Below are positions 9,971-17,875 of a DNA stretch of 64,000 nt, piece by piece. The first letter of the stretch is position 1. Each line of letters opens with the position of its first letter. Below the pieces are notes generated by a model that had not been told where the DNA came from, did not search any database, and saw only the letters and a list, made by a program, of their open reading frames with translations. The position numbers and the translations under genes were made by a program. This DNA is from Tepidiformaceae bacterium (GTDB lineage: Bacteria; Chloroflexota; Dehalococcoidia; Tepidiformales; Tepidiformaceae), in assembly GCA_958295975.1 (NCBI GenBank), contig OY282446.1, positions 2,085,289 to 2,149,288 on the forward strand, in the 5' to 3' direction.

Positions 9971-10251
9971 GCGTTCTCCAGCGCCGGGCCCATGTCCCAC
10001 ACGGCGTGGGCCGAGACCTCGCTGAAGTAGCGGCCCATGGGCAGCCCCGCCAGGATCTGGTCCATCTCGGCGGGGTCGGCCACGTCGAAGATGGCCAGCA
10101 CGCCGCTGCCCGTCTCGCGGTAGATGGCCTTGATTTTGCCCTGGTCGCGGAGCGCCTTCGCCGCCTTCAGCTGTTCGGCGACGATCGTCTGCCAGGCGCT
10201 GGCGTCGAGGTCGGGGGGCTGCCTCGACACGAGCCGAACCGAAAACAGCAC
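9967..10251 (-). CDS. muconolactone delta-isomerase-like small protein
   Basis: 94 aa when started at the GTG at 10251 (LFSVRLVSRQPPDLDASAW), which matches the family N-terminus and has GAGG about 8 nt upstream. An ATG 18 bases earlier is possible but has no SD. The ferredoxin-like fold pattern with GVLAIFDVADPAEMDQILAG and the PMGRYFSEVSAHAVWDM end resembles MIase/YciI-type proteins. True muconolactone isomerase acts in catechol degradation; no other catechol gene is nearby, so the substrate is unassigned. It is coupled to the flavin reductase. Confidence 0.7.
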   Translation of the reverse strand: MLFSVRLVSRQPPDLDASAWQTIVAEQLKAAKALRDQGKIKAIYRETGSGVLAIFDVADPAEMDQILAGLPMGRYFSEVSAHAVWDMGPALENA

Positions 10252-10357
10252 TGGCTGCCACCTCTCCATCCGGGTCCGCCGCGCCCGGCGCCGCCCGGCG
10301 TGTTGCGCGCAGGCTACCGCACGGGCGGCGGGGAGCGCCAGCGGCTAGCATGGCCGC

Positions 10358-10900
10358 GTGCCCCCCGCACGCCCCCTCGTCACCTTCGACATCGACGGCG
10401 TGCTCTGCCGCCCGCCCTTCGGCATCAACCCGGGCGGGCCGAGCGCGCGGTCCCGCGAGCCGGTGCGCTTCCCCCGCCTCTCGTGGCCCGTGGAGCGCTG
10501 GTTCTACGGCTGGCGGCGGCCCATGCCGGGCGCGCCCGAGGGCTGCCGCGCCATCGCCGCGCGCTTCGCCATCGCCGCCGTCTCGGCCCGCGCCGAATCC
10601 ACCCGCGGCGTCACGGAGGCGTGGCTGGCGCGCGAGCTGGGGGCCTCGCCGCCGCTCCATCTGCGCCCCACCTGGCGCGAACGCTCCTCGGCCTTCAAGG
10701 CGCGCGTCATCCCCGCGCTGGAACCGCTGGCGCACTTCGAGGACGACCCCAACACGGCCCTCCTCCTGGCGGAGCGCATCCCCTGCGTCTTCCTCGTCGA
10801 CTGGCCCCGCAACCGCGGCGTCGAGCGCCCCAACGTGCACCGCATCGGGCGCATCGCCGAGGCGCTGCCCCTGCTGGAGGAGGCCGCCGCCCGCGGCTAG
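10358..10900 (+). CDS. HAD-like hydrolase (5'-nucleotidase-type)
   Basis: 180-aa protein starting with a GTG; TFDIDGVL gives the HAD motif I aspartates at about residues 11 and 13. The end of the domain has HFEDDPNTALLLAE, a motif IV-like Asp pair, and VFLVDWPRN. A long Trp/Arg/Pro-rich insertion lies at about 24-60 where a cap would be. Related proteins include 5'(3')-deoxyribonucleotidases and nucleotidase-like phosphatases. The substrate cannot be told. It is monocistronic and its TAG stop shares a CTAG with the convergent SnoaL-like gene. Confidence 0.7.
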   Translation: MPPARPLVTFDIDGVLCRPPFGINPGGPSARSREPVRFPRLSWPVERWFYGWRRPMPGAPEGCRAIAARFAIAAVSARAESTRGVTEAWLARELGASPPLHLRPTWRERSSAFKARVIPALEPLAHFEDDPNTALLLAERIPCVFLVDWPRNRGVERPNVHRIGRIAEALPLLEEAAARG

Positions 10901-11274
10901 CCGCCCGCCATCTGCGTCTGGAAGGTGGCGAGGTCGAAGTAGTCGCGCCAGGAGGCGATCCGGCCGTCGCGCAGCTCGAACACGCCCATCACGGGCAGGG
11001 CCACGGCGTTGCCCCCGGCGTCGAAGCGGTCGATGCGCTCCGTCATCACGGTGTCGCCCTCGGCCACGAGGTTGAGCACCTCCCAGCCCTTGCTGGTCAT
11101 CATGCCCGCCATGCCGGAGAGGGCGGCGGCGATGGCGTCGCGCCCCGTGATCGGCTCCATGGGGATGTTGTGGTAGAAGGCGTCCTCCGTGAAATAGGCG
11201 GCGATGCGCCCCCCGTCGAGCGCGGGCGCGTCCCATTCCGCGCAGAAGTTCCGCACGATTTCGGCGTTGTCCAT
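10897..11274 (-). CDS. SnoaL-like/limonene-epoxide-hydrolase-like protein
   Basis: 125 aa, an alpha+beta cone-fold protein judged from DAPALDGGRIAAYFTEDAFYHN, the PITGRDAIAAAL helix and the central WEVLNLVAEGDTVMTERIDR strands, ending GRIASWRDYFDL. This matches the limonene-1,2-epoxide hydrolase / SnoaL group with several Asp/Arg positions of the catalytic triad (ER.D..D). The ATG at 11274 follows cinA by five bases, so it is probably the second gene of a cinA transcript. The substrate is unknown. Confidence 0.72.
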   Translation of the reverse strand: MDNAEIVRNFCAEWDAPALDGGRIAAYFTEDAFYHNIPMEPITGRDAIAAALSGMAGMMTSKGWEVLNLVAEGDTVMTERIDRFDAGGNAVALPVMGVFELRDGRIASWRDYFDLATFQTQMAGG

Positions 11275-11279
11275 GTCCC

Positions 11280-12500
11280 TCACTCCTCTTCGCGGATGGC
11301 GCGATGCAGCAGCATCAGCGTGGTCGTGACGGCGCGGCGGCGGGTGGCGGCCCGCCCCTGGCTCATCTGCGTCCGGAGCGAGAGCGCGCCGCCGTCGGGG
11401 CGGGCGACGGCCCCGTACATCGTCCCCGGCGGCTCGTCCCCGCGCGGCTCGTCGTCGGGCGCGCCCGTGAGCGCGACGCCCCAGTCGGCGCCGAAGCGCG
11501 CCCGCGCGGCCCGCGCCATGGCCTCCGCCGCGGCGGCGGAGACGGCCCCGTGCGCGTCGATGGCGGCGGCCTCCGCGAGCTGCGCCGCCGTGGACGCCAG
11601 CAGCCCGCCCGCGAAGGCCTCGCCCGCGTCCGGCGCGTCCGCGAGCGTGCCCGCGAGCAGCCCGCCACTGGCCCATTCCAGCGCCGCCGCCGTCTGGCCG
11701 CGCGCGCGCAGGGCGGCGACGACGACGCCCTCCAGCGTGTCCCCGTCGCGCCCCCAGACGGCGTCCCCGAAGATGGCGTCGAGCTCGCGCTCCACGGGTT
11801 CGAGGCGTTGGCGCGCCTCCTCGCGCGTGGCCGCCTTCGCGCCCAGGCGCAGGTGCACGCCGTCGGCGCGGGCGTAGGTGCCGAAGCCCACGCCCGGCGT
11901 GGCGAAGAGCGGCTTCGCCAGCTCGTCCACCGTGCCCTCGCCCACGCCCGCCGTCTTGATCGTGCGCGTCACCAGCACCGCACCGGAGCGCCCCTCCAGC
12001 GCGGGCGCGACCTCGCGCCGCCACATGCGCTCCATCTCCGCGGGCACGCCCGGCATGGAGACGATGATGCGCCCGTCGCGCTCCGTCCACCAGCCCGGCG
12101 CGGTGCCGCGCGGATTGTCGAGCGCGCGCGCGGCGGGGATGAGCCACGCCTGCTTCACGTTCGCCTCGGGCATGGCGATGCCGCGCCGCGCGAAGAAGCC
12201 GCGCAGCAGCCGCTCCAGCTCCGCGTCCACATGCGGCGTCTCCCCCAGCAGGGCGCAGATGGCCTCGCGCGTGAGGTCGTCCTCGGTGGGCCCCAGCCCG
12301 CCAGTCGTGATCGTGAGGTCGGAGCGCTCCCGCGCGCGCGCCAGCGTCTCCGTGACGCGCCCCAGGTTGTCGCCCACCACGCTCGTGTGGTTCAGGTCGA
12401 TGCCCAGTTCGGGCAGCTGGCGCGCGATCCAGGCGCTGTTCGTATCGACGATCTCGCCGAGCAGGATCTCGGTGCCGATAGCGACGATCTCGGCCTTCAC
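11280..12500 (-). CDS. cinA: CinA-like protein with a degenerate C-terminal amidase motif
   Basis: 406 aa, the usual two-domain length. The N-terminal COG1058/MoCF domain starts AEIVAIGTEILLGEIVDTNS and has the TITTGGLGPTEDDLT signature, so this is certainly CinA-like (ADP-ribose pyrophosphatase domain). The C-terminal domain is homologous to nicotinamide-nucleotide amidase (PncC), but the expected ESCTGG is replaced by E275-W-A-S-G-G, and the later FVTYS-like segment reads GLLAST. The catalytic Ser and Tyr therefore seem lost. Amidase activity is doubtful, while the N-terminal activity may remain. Confidence 0.88.
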   Translation of the reverse strand: MKAEIVAIGTEILLGEIVDTNSAWIARQLPELGIDLNHTSVVGDNLGRVTETLARARERSDLTITTGGLGPTEDDLTREAICALLGETPHVDAELERLLRGFFARRGIAMPEANVKQAWLIPAARALDNPRGTAPGWWTERDGRIIVSMPGVPAEMERMWRREVAPALEGRSGAVLVTRTIKTAGVGEGTVDELAKPLFATPGVGFGTYARADGVHLRLGAKAATREEARQRLEPVERELDAIFGDAVWGRDGDTLEGVVVAALRARGQTAAALEWASGGLLAGTLADAPDAGEAFAGGLLASTAAQLAEAAAIDAHGAVSAAAAEAMARAARARFGADWGVALTGAPDDEPRGDEPPGTMYGAVARPDGGALSLRTQMSQGRAATRRRAVTTTLMLLHRAIREEE

Positions 12501-12547
12501 GCGCGGAGTCTACGCGAGAGCGCGGCGGGCGCGCCCGCGCGGTCAGC

Positions 12548-12790
12548 TCAGCCCCGGCTGCGATTCCACGCATGGGCAATCAACATCCACGCGAACCACC
12601 CCGCCATGAGCCCGCCCGAGACGGGAAGGATATATGCCCAGTCCAGCATGCCGACAATCAGCGAGGCCACAACCGCCGCCGTCAGCCCGCCCACGAACGG
12701 CGCGATGAACATCCAGCCCCGCCACTGCATCAACGGGCGCCCGTTGATCTCATCGATCCCGTCGATCACCCGGTCGAACCAGTCCCGCAT
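12548..12790 (-). CDS. small membrane protein, unknown function
   Basis: 80 aa. Two hydrophobic helices, about 27-47 (FIAPFVGGLTAAVVASLIVG) and 51-72, with a charged N-terminus (MRDWFDRVIDGIDE). The ATG at 12790 has GGAG at a normal distance. It is transcribed away from the CoA-transferase at 12900 with about 110 bases between the starts, and lies 47 bases upstream of cinA. No family is recognised. Confidence 0.6.
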   Translation of the reverse strand: MRDWFDRVIDGIDEINGRPLMQWRGWMFIAPFVGGLTAAVVASLIVGMLDWAYILPVSGGLMAGWFAWMLIAHAWNRSRG

Positions 12791-12899
12791 CCGGACTCCC
12801 GTCCGCTGGAGCATACCGCGCCACGTGACCCCTGCCGTGCGCGCTTCCCCGCCGCTCGGCGCGCGCCGTCCCGCCCCCGCCCCTGTAGAGTGCGCGGCC

Positions 12900-15266
12900 A
12901 TGAATGGCGAGGCGCCGCTGGAGGCGCGCGTGCTCAACCTCGCGCGCGGCATCGCGGGGGCGTACGCCGCGCGCCAGCTGGCCGACCTCGGCGCGCGCTG
13001 CTCGTGGTGGCGCTGGGACGAGCCGCGCGCGGGCGACTGGCCGCCCTCCGACCTGTTGCGCGCCCACTTCGAGGCGGGCGTGGAGCTGCGCGACGAGCGG
13101 CTCGACCGCGAGGCGCTGCTGGCCGCCCTGCCCCGTCTCGCGCCGCGCTTCGACCTCGTGATCGCGGATTTCGCCCTGCCCGAGCTCGAGCCGGGGGCGC
13201 TGTTCGCGCGCCTGCGCCCCACGAACCCTGCCATCGTGGCGGCGAACGCCGACCACTTCGGGCGCGAGGGTCCGTATGCGCGCTGGGCGGGCGACGAGCT
13301 GACGGATTACGCGCTGGGCGGCTACTGGGCCATCGCGGGCGATCCGGCGCGCGAGCCGCTGCGCGTGCCCGGCCATCAGGCGCAGTTCCACGCGGGCCTG
13401 CAGCTGGCCCTCGCGGCGCTGGCCGCCCTGCGCCACGCGCGCTGCACGGGCGAGGGGCAGGAGGTCGAGGTGAGCGCCGCCGAGGCCATGCTGGGCGCGC
13501 ACTGGAGCACGACCATCGCCTGGACGCACGAGGGGCGCGTCTTCCTGCGCGGCGGCTCCGACCTCGTGCGCGCGCAGGACGGCTGGGTGCACTTCTTCTC
13601 GCTGCTCATCCACCAGAACGTGCTGGTGCTGCTCGACCGCCCCGACCTGGCGGCGGACGAGCGCTACGCCACCATCCTCGGGCGGCGCGAGCGGCTGGGC
13701 GAAATCGAGGCCATCGCGCGCGAGTGGTGCGCCGCCCGCCCCATGGCCGACATCGTGGAGAAGGCGCAGGCGCTGCGTGTGCCCGTCGCCCCCGTGGCGG
13801 ACGCGGTGGGGCTGCTGGCCGATTCCCAGCTGGCCGAACGGGGCTACTTCCGCGAGGTCGGCGGCGGGGCCATGCCCGGCGCGCCCTTCCGCTGGAGCGA
13901 TCCCTGGCCGCAGGCGGACGCGCCCGACACGCTCGCGCGGGCGCGCGCCGCGCCGTCGCCGCCCGTGGTCGCGCCGCCGCCGCTGCTGGCGGTGGAGCGG
14001 CCCGCCGAGCCGTCGCCGCTCGCGGGGCTGCGCGTGATCGAGGTGACGAACAACTGGGCGGGGCCGCTCGCCTGCCGCCACCTCGCCGACCTGGGGGCGG
14101 AGGTGATCAAGATCGAGCTGGCCACGAGACCGGCCACGCGCGCCAGCCACTACCCGGGCCTCGACCCTGGCATGCGCCACTGGAACCGCTCCGGCTACTT
14201 CAACCAGATGAACCGCAACAAGCGTGACGCAGCCCTCAACCTGGCGACCGATCGCGGGCGCGCGCTCTTCCTCGAGCTGGCGGGGCGGGCGGACGTGGTC
14301 GTCGAGAACAACAGCGCGCGCGTCATGCCCAACCTCGGCCTCGGCTGGGAGCGGCTGCGGGAGGTCAACCCGCGGCTGGTGATGGTCTCCATCAGCGGCT
14401 TCGGGGCGACGGGCGCGCGGCGCGACTGGATCGCCTACGGCTCGAACATCGAGGCCGCCTGCGGGCTGGCCGCCGTCACCGGCTACGCGGACGACGAGCG
14501 CCCCTACCGCACGGGGTCGTTCGTGGCCGACCCCATCGCGGGCGGCCACGCCGCCATCGCCGCCCTCGCCGGGCTGGAGCGGCTGGCGCGCACGGGCCGC
14601 GGCTCGCACGTCGACATCGCCCTCACGGAGTCGGCCATGACGTTCATGGCAGCGGCGTTCGCGCACGTCCACGAACGCGGCGCGCCCATGCCCCGCCGCG
14701 GCAACGCCGAGCCCGACGCCGCCCCCGCGGGGGCCTTTCCGGTGGCGGGCCGCGACGACTGGATCGCCGTGGCCGTGCGCACGGAGGGGCAGTGGCGCGC
14801 CCTCTGCGCGCTGGCGGGCATGGAGGACCTGGCGCCGCTCGACGCCGCCGCGCGCGTGGCCCGCCGCCCCGAACTGGACGCGCGGCTGGCGGCGTGGACG
14901 GGGCCGCGCAGCCGCTTCGAGGCGGTGGAGGCGCTGCAGGGGGCGGGCGTGCCCGCCGCGCCCATCCTGCACAACTGGCAGCTGCACGCCGATCCCCACT
15001 TCCACGCGCGCGGCGCCTTCGTCCACATCGACCACCCCGACACGGGCGTCTATCCCTATCCGGGCTTCATGTGGCGCTTCTCGCTCACGCCGCCGTCGGT
15101 GCGGAGCGCGGCGCCGCGCTTCGCGGAGGGCAACGACTACGTCTTCGGGCGGCTGCTGGGGCTGGACGCGGCCGACATCGAGCGGCTGTACGCCGAAGGC
15201 GTGAGCGCGCGCGAGCCGGAGATGCCCGCGCCGCCCTTCGCCATCGCGCCCCTGACCACACCCTGA
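12900..15266 (+). CDS. double-length (fused) family III CoA-transferase
   Basis: 788 aa formed by two head-to-tail CaiB/BaiF domains (about 1-355 and 378-788) joined by a Pro/Ala linker. The C-terminal half has complete motifs: LAGLRVIEVTNNWAGPLACR, GAEVIKIE, MNRNKRDAALNL and the candidate catalytic Asp in VADPIAGG. The N-terminal half is diverged: the NRNK stretch is missing, and the catalytic-Asp region reads GHQAQFHAG, with Gln where the Asp is expected. Family III enzymes are intertwined dimers, so the fusion could give a built-in heterodimer with one active half. It is next to an enoyl-CoA hydratase. Confidence 0.87.
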   Translation: MNGEAPLEARVLNLARGIAGAYAARQLADLGARCSWWRWDEPRAGDWPPSDLLRAHFEAGVELRDERLDREALLAALPRLAPRFDLVIADFALPELEPGALFARLRPTNPAIVAANADHFGREGPYARWAGDELTDYALGGYWAIAGDPAREPLRVPGHQAQFHAGLQLALAALAALRHARCTGEGQEVEVSAAEAMLGAHWSTTIAWTHEGRVFLRGGSDLVRAQDGWVHFFSLLIHQNVLVLLDRPDLAADERYATILGRRERLGEIEAIAREWCAARPMADIVEKAQALRVPVAPVADAVGLLADSQLAERGYFREVGGGAMPGAPFRWSDPWPQADAPDTLARARAAPSPPVVAPPPLLAVERPAEPSPLAGLRVIEVTNNWAGPLACRHLADLGAEVIKIELATRPATRASHYPGLDPGMRHWNRSGYFNQMNRNKRDAALNLATDRGRALFLELAGRADVVVENNSARVMPNLGLGWERLREVNPRLVMVSISGFGATGARRDWIAYGSNIEAACGLAAVTGYADDERPYRTGSFVADPIAGGHAAIAALAGLERLARTGRGSHVDIALTESAMTFMAAAFAHVHERGAPMPRRGNAEPDAAPAGAFPVAGRDDWIAVAVRTEGQWRALCALAGMEDLAPLDAAARVARRPELDARLAAWTGPRSRFEAVEALQGAGVPAAPILHNWQLHADPHFHARGAFVHIDHPDTGVYPYPGFMWRFSLTPPSVRSAAPRFAEGNDYVFGRLLGLDAADIERLYAEGVSAREPEMPAPPFAIAPLTTP

Positions 15267-15309
15267 GGCGCGCGAGCCTGCTACCATCCGCCCCCGCAGG
15301 AGGTTCGCC

Positions 15310-16161
15310 ATGCCCGACTACGAGAACATTCGCTACTCCGTCAGCGACCGCATCGCGCGCATCACGCTCAACCGCCCGGAGAAGCTGAACGCGCTCAACC
15401 GCGACCTGCGCGGGGAGTTCACGGACGCCCTGCGCGTGGCCGAGCGCGACGACGACGTGACCGTCATCCTCGTGAACGGCGCGGGGCGCGCCTTCTGCGC
15501 GGGCTACGACATCACGCCCAACCAGCCCGCCGACGCGCGCGCCGGCATCCTCGTCTCGGAGAAGCACTTTGACGGCTGGACCGACCCCTTCGCCCGCAGC
15601 TGCGTGCGCGACTGGATGACCATCTGGGACCTGCTCAAGCCCGTGGTCGTCATGGTCCACGGCTACTGCCTGGCGGGCGGCTCCGAGCTCATGTCCATGT
15701 GCGACATCGCCTTCGCCTCCGACGACTGCAAGATCGGCTACCCGCCCATGCGCGGCATGACCACGCCGGACGTGATCTACTTCCCCTGGAAGCTGCAGAT
15801 GGGGCGCGCCAAGTACCTGCAGCTCAGCGGCAACAGCGTCACCGGCAAGCAGGCGGCGGAGTGGGGCTGGATCGCGAAGAGCTTCCCCGCGGAGTCGCTG
15901 GAGGAGGAGGTGATGCACGAGGTGCGCGCCCTCGCCAGCATCGCGCCCGACCTGCTGGCGGCGAACAAGCTCGCCATCAACCAGACCTACGAGATCATGG
16001 GCATCCGCACGGCCCTGAACACGGGGCCGCAGTGGCACGCCCTCAGCGGGCGCATGCGGCCGGGCGCGGGCGAGTTCGGGCGCATCTCCAACGAGCACGG
16101 GCTGAAGGCCGCCCTCTCCTGGCGCGACGCCCCCTTCAACCGCGAGGGCTTCAGCCCGTAG
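15310..16161 (+). CDS. enoyl-CoA hydratase/isomerase family protein
   Basis: 283 aa crotonase fold. Start is supported by AGGAGG 7 bases ahead. Features: ITLNRPEKLNALNRDLRGEF, an oxyanion-hole region GAGRAFCAGYD, and the VVMVHGYCLAGGSELMSMCD segment. One catalytic Glu seems to be replaced in this stretch (CLAGGSELMSMCDIAFAS), so hydratase chemistry is not certain; dehydratase, decarboxylase or isomerase roles are possible. It lies 43 bases after the fused CoA-transferase on the same strand. The heptamer array starts two bases after its TAG. Confidence 0.85.
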   Translation: MPDYENIRYSVSDRIARITLNRPEKLNALNRDLRGEFTDALRVAERDDDVTVILVNGAGRAFCAGYDITPNQPADARAGILVSEKHFDGWTDPFARSCVRDWMTIWDLLKPVVVMVHGYCLAGGSELMSMCDIAFASDDCKIGYPPMRGMTTPDVIYFPWKLQMGRAKYLQLSGNSVTGKQAAEWGWIAKSFPAESLEEEVMHEVRALASIAPDLLAANKLAINQTYEIMGIRTALNTGPQWHALSGRMRPGAGEFGRISNEHGLKAALSWRDAPFNREGFSP

Positions 16162-16163
16162 AC

Positions 16164-16604
16164 GGTGGCCGGTGGCCGGTGGTTGGTGGCCGGTGGTTGG
16201 TGGCCGGTGGTTGGTGGCCGGTGGTTGGTGGCCGGTGGTTGGTGGCCGGTGGTTGGTGGCCGGTGGTTGGTGGCCGGTGGTTGGTGGCCGGTGGTTGGTG
16301 GCCGGTGGTTGGTGGCCGGTGGTTGGTGGCCGGTGGTTGGTGGCCGGTGGTTGGTGGCCGGTGGTTGGTGGCCGGTGGTTGGTGGCCGGTGGTTGGTGGC
16401 CGGTGGTTGGTGGCCGGTGGTTGGTGGCCGGTGGTTGGTGGCCGGTGGTTGGTGGCCGGTGGTTGGTGGCCGGTGGTTGGTGGCCGGTGGTTGGTGGCCG
16501 GTGGTTGGTGGCCGGTGGTTGGTGGCCGGTGGTTGGTGGCCGGTGGTTGGTGGCCGGTGGTTGGTGGCCGGTGGTTGGTGGCCGGTGGTTGGTGGCCGGT
16601 GGCC
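16164..16604. repeat. heptamer tandem array, 63 units of GGTGGCC / GGTGGTT
   Basis: 441 bases of perfectly repeated 7-mers. Two kinds, A = GGTGGCC and B = GGTGGTT, alternate strictly (14-base period) from the third unit to the end. The array opens with A-A and closes with A-A, making 33 A and 30 B units with no other variant in the reading. It begins two bases after the hydratase stop and ends 20 bases before the ATG of the four-helix-bundle gene. Since 7 is not divisible by 3 the array is open in all six frames, so no protein is inferred from it. Perfect identity implies recent expansion or homogenisation. Confidence 0.95.
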
Positions 16605-16616
16605 GGATGGTATGCT
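16589..16616 (+). promoter_or_regulatory. candidate promoter for the four-helix-bundle gene
   Basis: TTGGTG at 16589-16594, formed by the last B-A junction of the array, is 16 bases before TATGCT at 16611-16616, preceded by TGG (extended -10 like). The ATG follows 8 bases after the -10, implying a leaderless mRNA. Only two of three key -35 bases fit, so this is a weak inference. Confidence 0.3.
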
Positions 16617-16624
16617 GGTGCTCC

Positions 16625-17026
16625 ATGAGCTCGCCACGCAGTTATCGGGATCTGGATGTCTGGCAACGGGCAATGGAGCTGGCTGAGGCAGTCTGGCGAA
16701 TCTCGGCGGGCTTTCCGGCGGGAGAGCAATTCGGGATGACGAGCCAGGTGCGGCGGGCGGCGACGTCGATACCCGCGAACATCGCGGAGGGGGCGGGGCG
16801 GAACGGGACGAGGGAGTTCCTGCAATTCGTCGGAATCGCGAGCGGCTCGCTGGCCGAGACGGAGACGTTTCTCTTGCTGGCGGAGCGGCTGGGACTGGCG
16901 CCCCGGGCGCAGGTGCGAGAGGCCCTTGAGCAGGCGGCTATTGTCGGGCGAATGCTCAACGGGTTGAAGCGCTCACTGGAGTCCAGGCTCCCGACGCCAA
17001 GGTCCGCTCCCCGCACCAACCACTGA
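16625..17026 (+). CDS. four-helix-bundle protein (23S rRNA IVS type)
   Basis: 133 aa beginning YRDLDVWQRAMELAEAVWRI, the signature of the TIGR02436 four-helix-bundle family, and containing SIPANIAEGAGRNGTREFLQ and GSLAETETFL. Members are known as intervening-sequence proteins of 23S rRNA or free-standing genes, and relatives (Avd) are accessory factors of diversity-generating retroelements. No reverse transcriptase or rRNA is near. I chose the ATG at 16625; an in-frame ATG is 18 bases upstream. The last codons and TGA stop lie within the inverted heptamer array at 17018-17086, so the gene is enclosed by the two arrays. Confidence 0.9.
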   Translation: MSSPRSYRDLDVWQRAMELAEAVWRISAGFPAGEQFGMTSQVRRAATSIPANIAEGAGRNGTREFLQFVGIASGSLAETETFLLLAERLGLAPRAQVREALEQAAIVGRMLNGLKRSLESRLPTPRSAPRTNH

Positions 17027-17086
17027 TCACCGGCCACTGGCCACCGACCACCGACCACCGACCACCGTCACCGATCACCGGCGACC
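17018..17086. repeat. degenerate inverted heptamer array
   Basis: On the plus strand: AACCACT, GATCACC, GGCCACT, GGCCACC, three GACCACC, GTCACC (six bases), GATCACC, GGCGACC. GGCCACC is the reverse complement of GGTGGCC, so this is the left array's unit in inverted orientation but diverged. The stop codon of the four-helix-bundle gene (17024-17026) and the stop of the convergent SnoaL-like gene (17068-17070) both fall inside it. Together with the left array it brackets a unit of about 0.9 kb. Confidence 0.8.
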
Positions 17087-17469
17087 GGCCCCGACTGATG
17101 GTGCGCGAGCCGCCATTCGCCATCCTCGCGCACGAACACGTTGGTGGCGTAGAGGGGCGCGCCGGAGACCACTTCGCGGCAGAGCACGAGGGCGGCGCCC
17201 TCGCCGAGCAGGGAGGCGCTGGCGCCGCCGCCCACGATGCGCGGCTGGTTCGGGTTGGCCAGGATCGCGGCCCAGCTTTCGAGCACGGCCTCGCGCCCGC
17301 TCAGCAGCGTCCAGCCGGGATGGAGGCAGGTGACGGGCGCGCGCCGCGCCCAGACGGCGTCCATCGCCTCCGCGTCGGCGTTGGCGAGGGCGCGGTAGAA
17401 CGCCTCGTTGGCGGCGAGCGCCGCGCCCTCCGCCCCGGCGTCGGTGACACTGGTTCTCTCGCTGGGCAT
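17068..17469 (-). CDS. SnoaL/ketosteroid-isomerase-like (NTF2 fold) protein
   Basis: 133 aa. The pattern ANEAFYRALANADAEAMDAVWA, VTCLHPGWTLLSGREAVLESW and the closing EDGEWRLAHHQSGP is typical of the SnoaL_3 type of NTF2-like proteins, of unknown substrate. The final residues PVAGDR and the stop are encoded by the inverted heptamer array, so the array either replaced or defines the gene's 3' end. The start is the ATG at 17469, only 4 bases after the lipoprotein gene's stop, so the two are probably one transcript. Confidence 0.75.
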   Translation of the reverse strand: MPSERTSVTDAGAEGAALAANEAFYRALANADAEAMDAVWARRAPVTCLHPGWTLLSGREAVLESWAAILANPNQPRIVGGGASASLLGEGAALVLCREVVSGAPLYATNVFVREDGEWRLAHHQSGPVAGDR

Positions 17470-17473
17470 GTGC

Positions 17474-17812
17474 TTACTTAATGGCAGCAAGGTCTTGTCT
17501 GAGGTCGGGCAGGTATTCAAGGATATCACCGAATGTTCCGTCAACGATGACTTCAAAACGGCGACAGATCGTAGCGAATTTATCTGAATCAGTGCAGGAA
17601 ATTCTTGCTTCTTCGACGCCCTCTCGGATGCATTCGAGAGCTGTACCCTCAATAGACTCATCATCTTCACGGATGTAATCTCGGGTACATTCGTGCACCT
17701 TCGAGAGTGCGCGATCAAGCTCTTGGCGATGCATCGCGGTATTGTCACCACTACAGGCGACGGTAAACAGCACCGTGAGAAGCATAACAGCTCCCCCTTG
17801 AGTCAGTTTCAT
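17474..17812 (-). CDS. putative lipoprotein, unknown function
   Basis: 112 aa. The signal sequence VMLLTVLFTVACSGD ends in a lipobox-like cysteine at about residue 20, suggesting a lipid-anchored exported protein. The mature part has five further Cys residues (HECTRDY, LECIREG, ISCTDSD, TICRRF among them), which may form disulfides. The DNA is visibly AT-richer than the genes on both sides, suggesting foreign origin. No family is recognised. A hairpin sits 20 bases upstream of its ATG. Confidence 0.65.
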   Translation of the reverse strand: MKLTQGGAVMLLTVLFTVACSGDNTAMHRQELDRALSKVHECTRDYIREDDESIEGTALECIREGVEEARISCTDSDKFATICRRFEVIVDGTFGDILEYLPDLRQDLAAIK

Positions 17813-17832
17813 GCCTCGTCCCTTCAGGTGAA

Positions 17833-17862
17833 GGGGGAACGGAGAGATTACTCTGTTCCCCC
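17833..17862 (-). terminator. hairpin, candidate terminator of kamA or attenuator of the lipoprotein gene
   Basis: A 12-bp stem (GGGGGAACAGAG with CTCCGTTCCCCC on the minus strand, one G-U pair) and a 6-base loop, followed by TT. It lies between the kamA stop and the lipoprotein ATG. Only 20 bases separate it from that ATG, leaving no room for a separate promoter downstream of it. Confidence 0.65.
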
Positions 17863-17875
17863 CTCTGGTCTCTGC

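Noticed and set aside
16164-16604. CRISPR-like or coding repeat (long ORFs such as PPATNHRPPTTGHQ or WPVVGGRWLVAGG in all frames)
   Set aside because: The unit is only 7 or 14 bases with no spacers, and openness in all six frames follows from a stop-free repeat. It is a simple tandem array, not a CRISPR or a protein gene.
16625-17026. Diversity-generating retroelement accessory gene (avd)
   Set aside because: The protein is of the related four-helix-bundle group, but no reverse transcriptase, template repeat or variable repeat with adenine-specific changes is visible.
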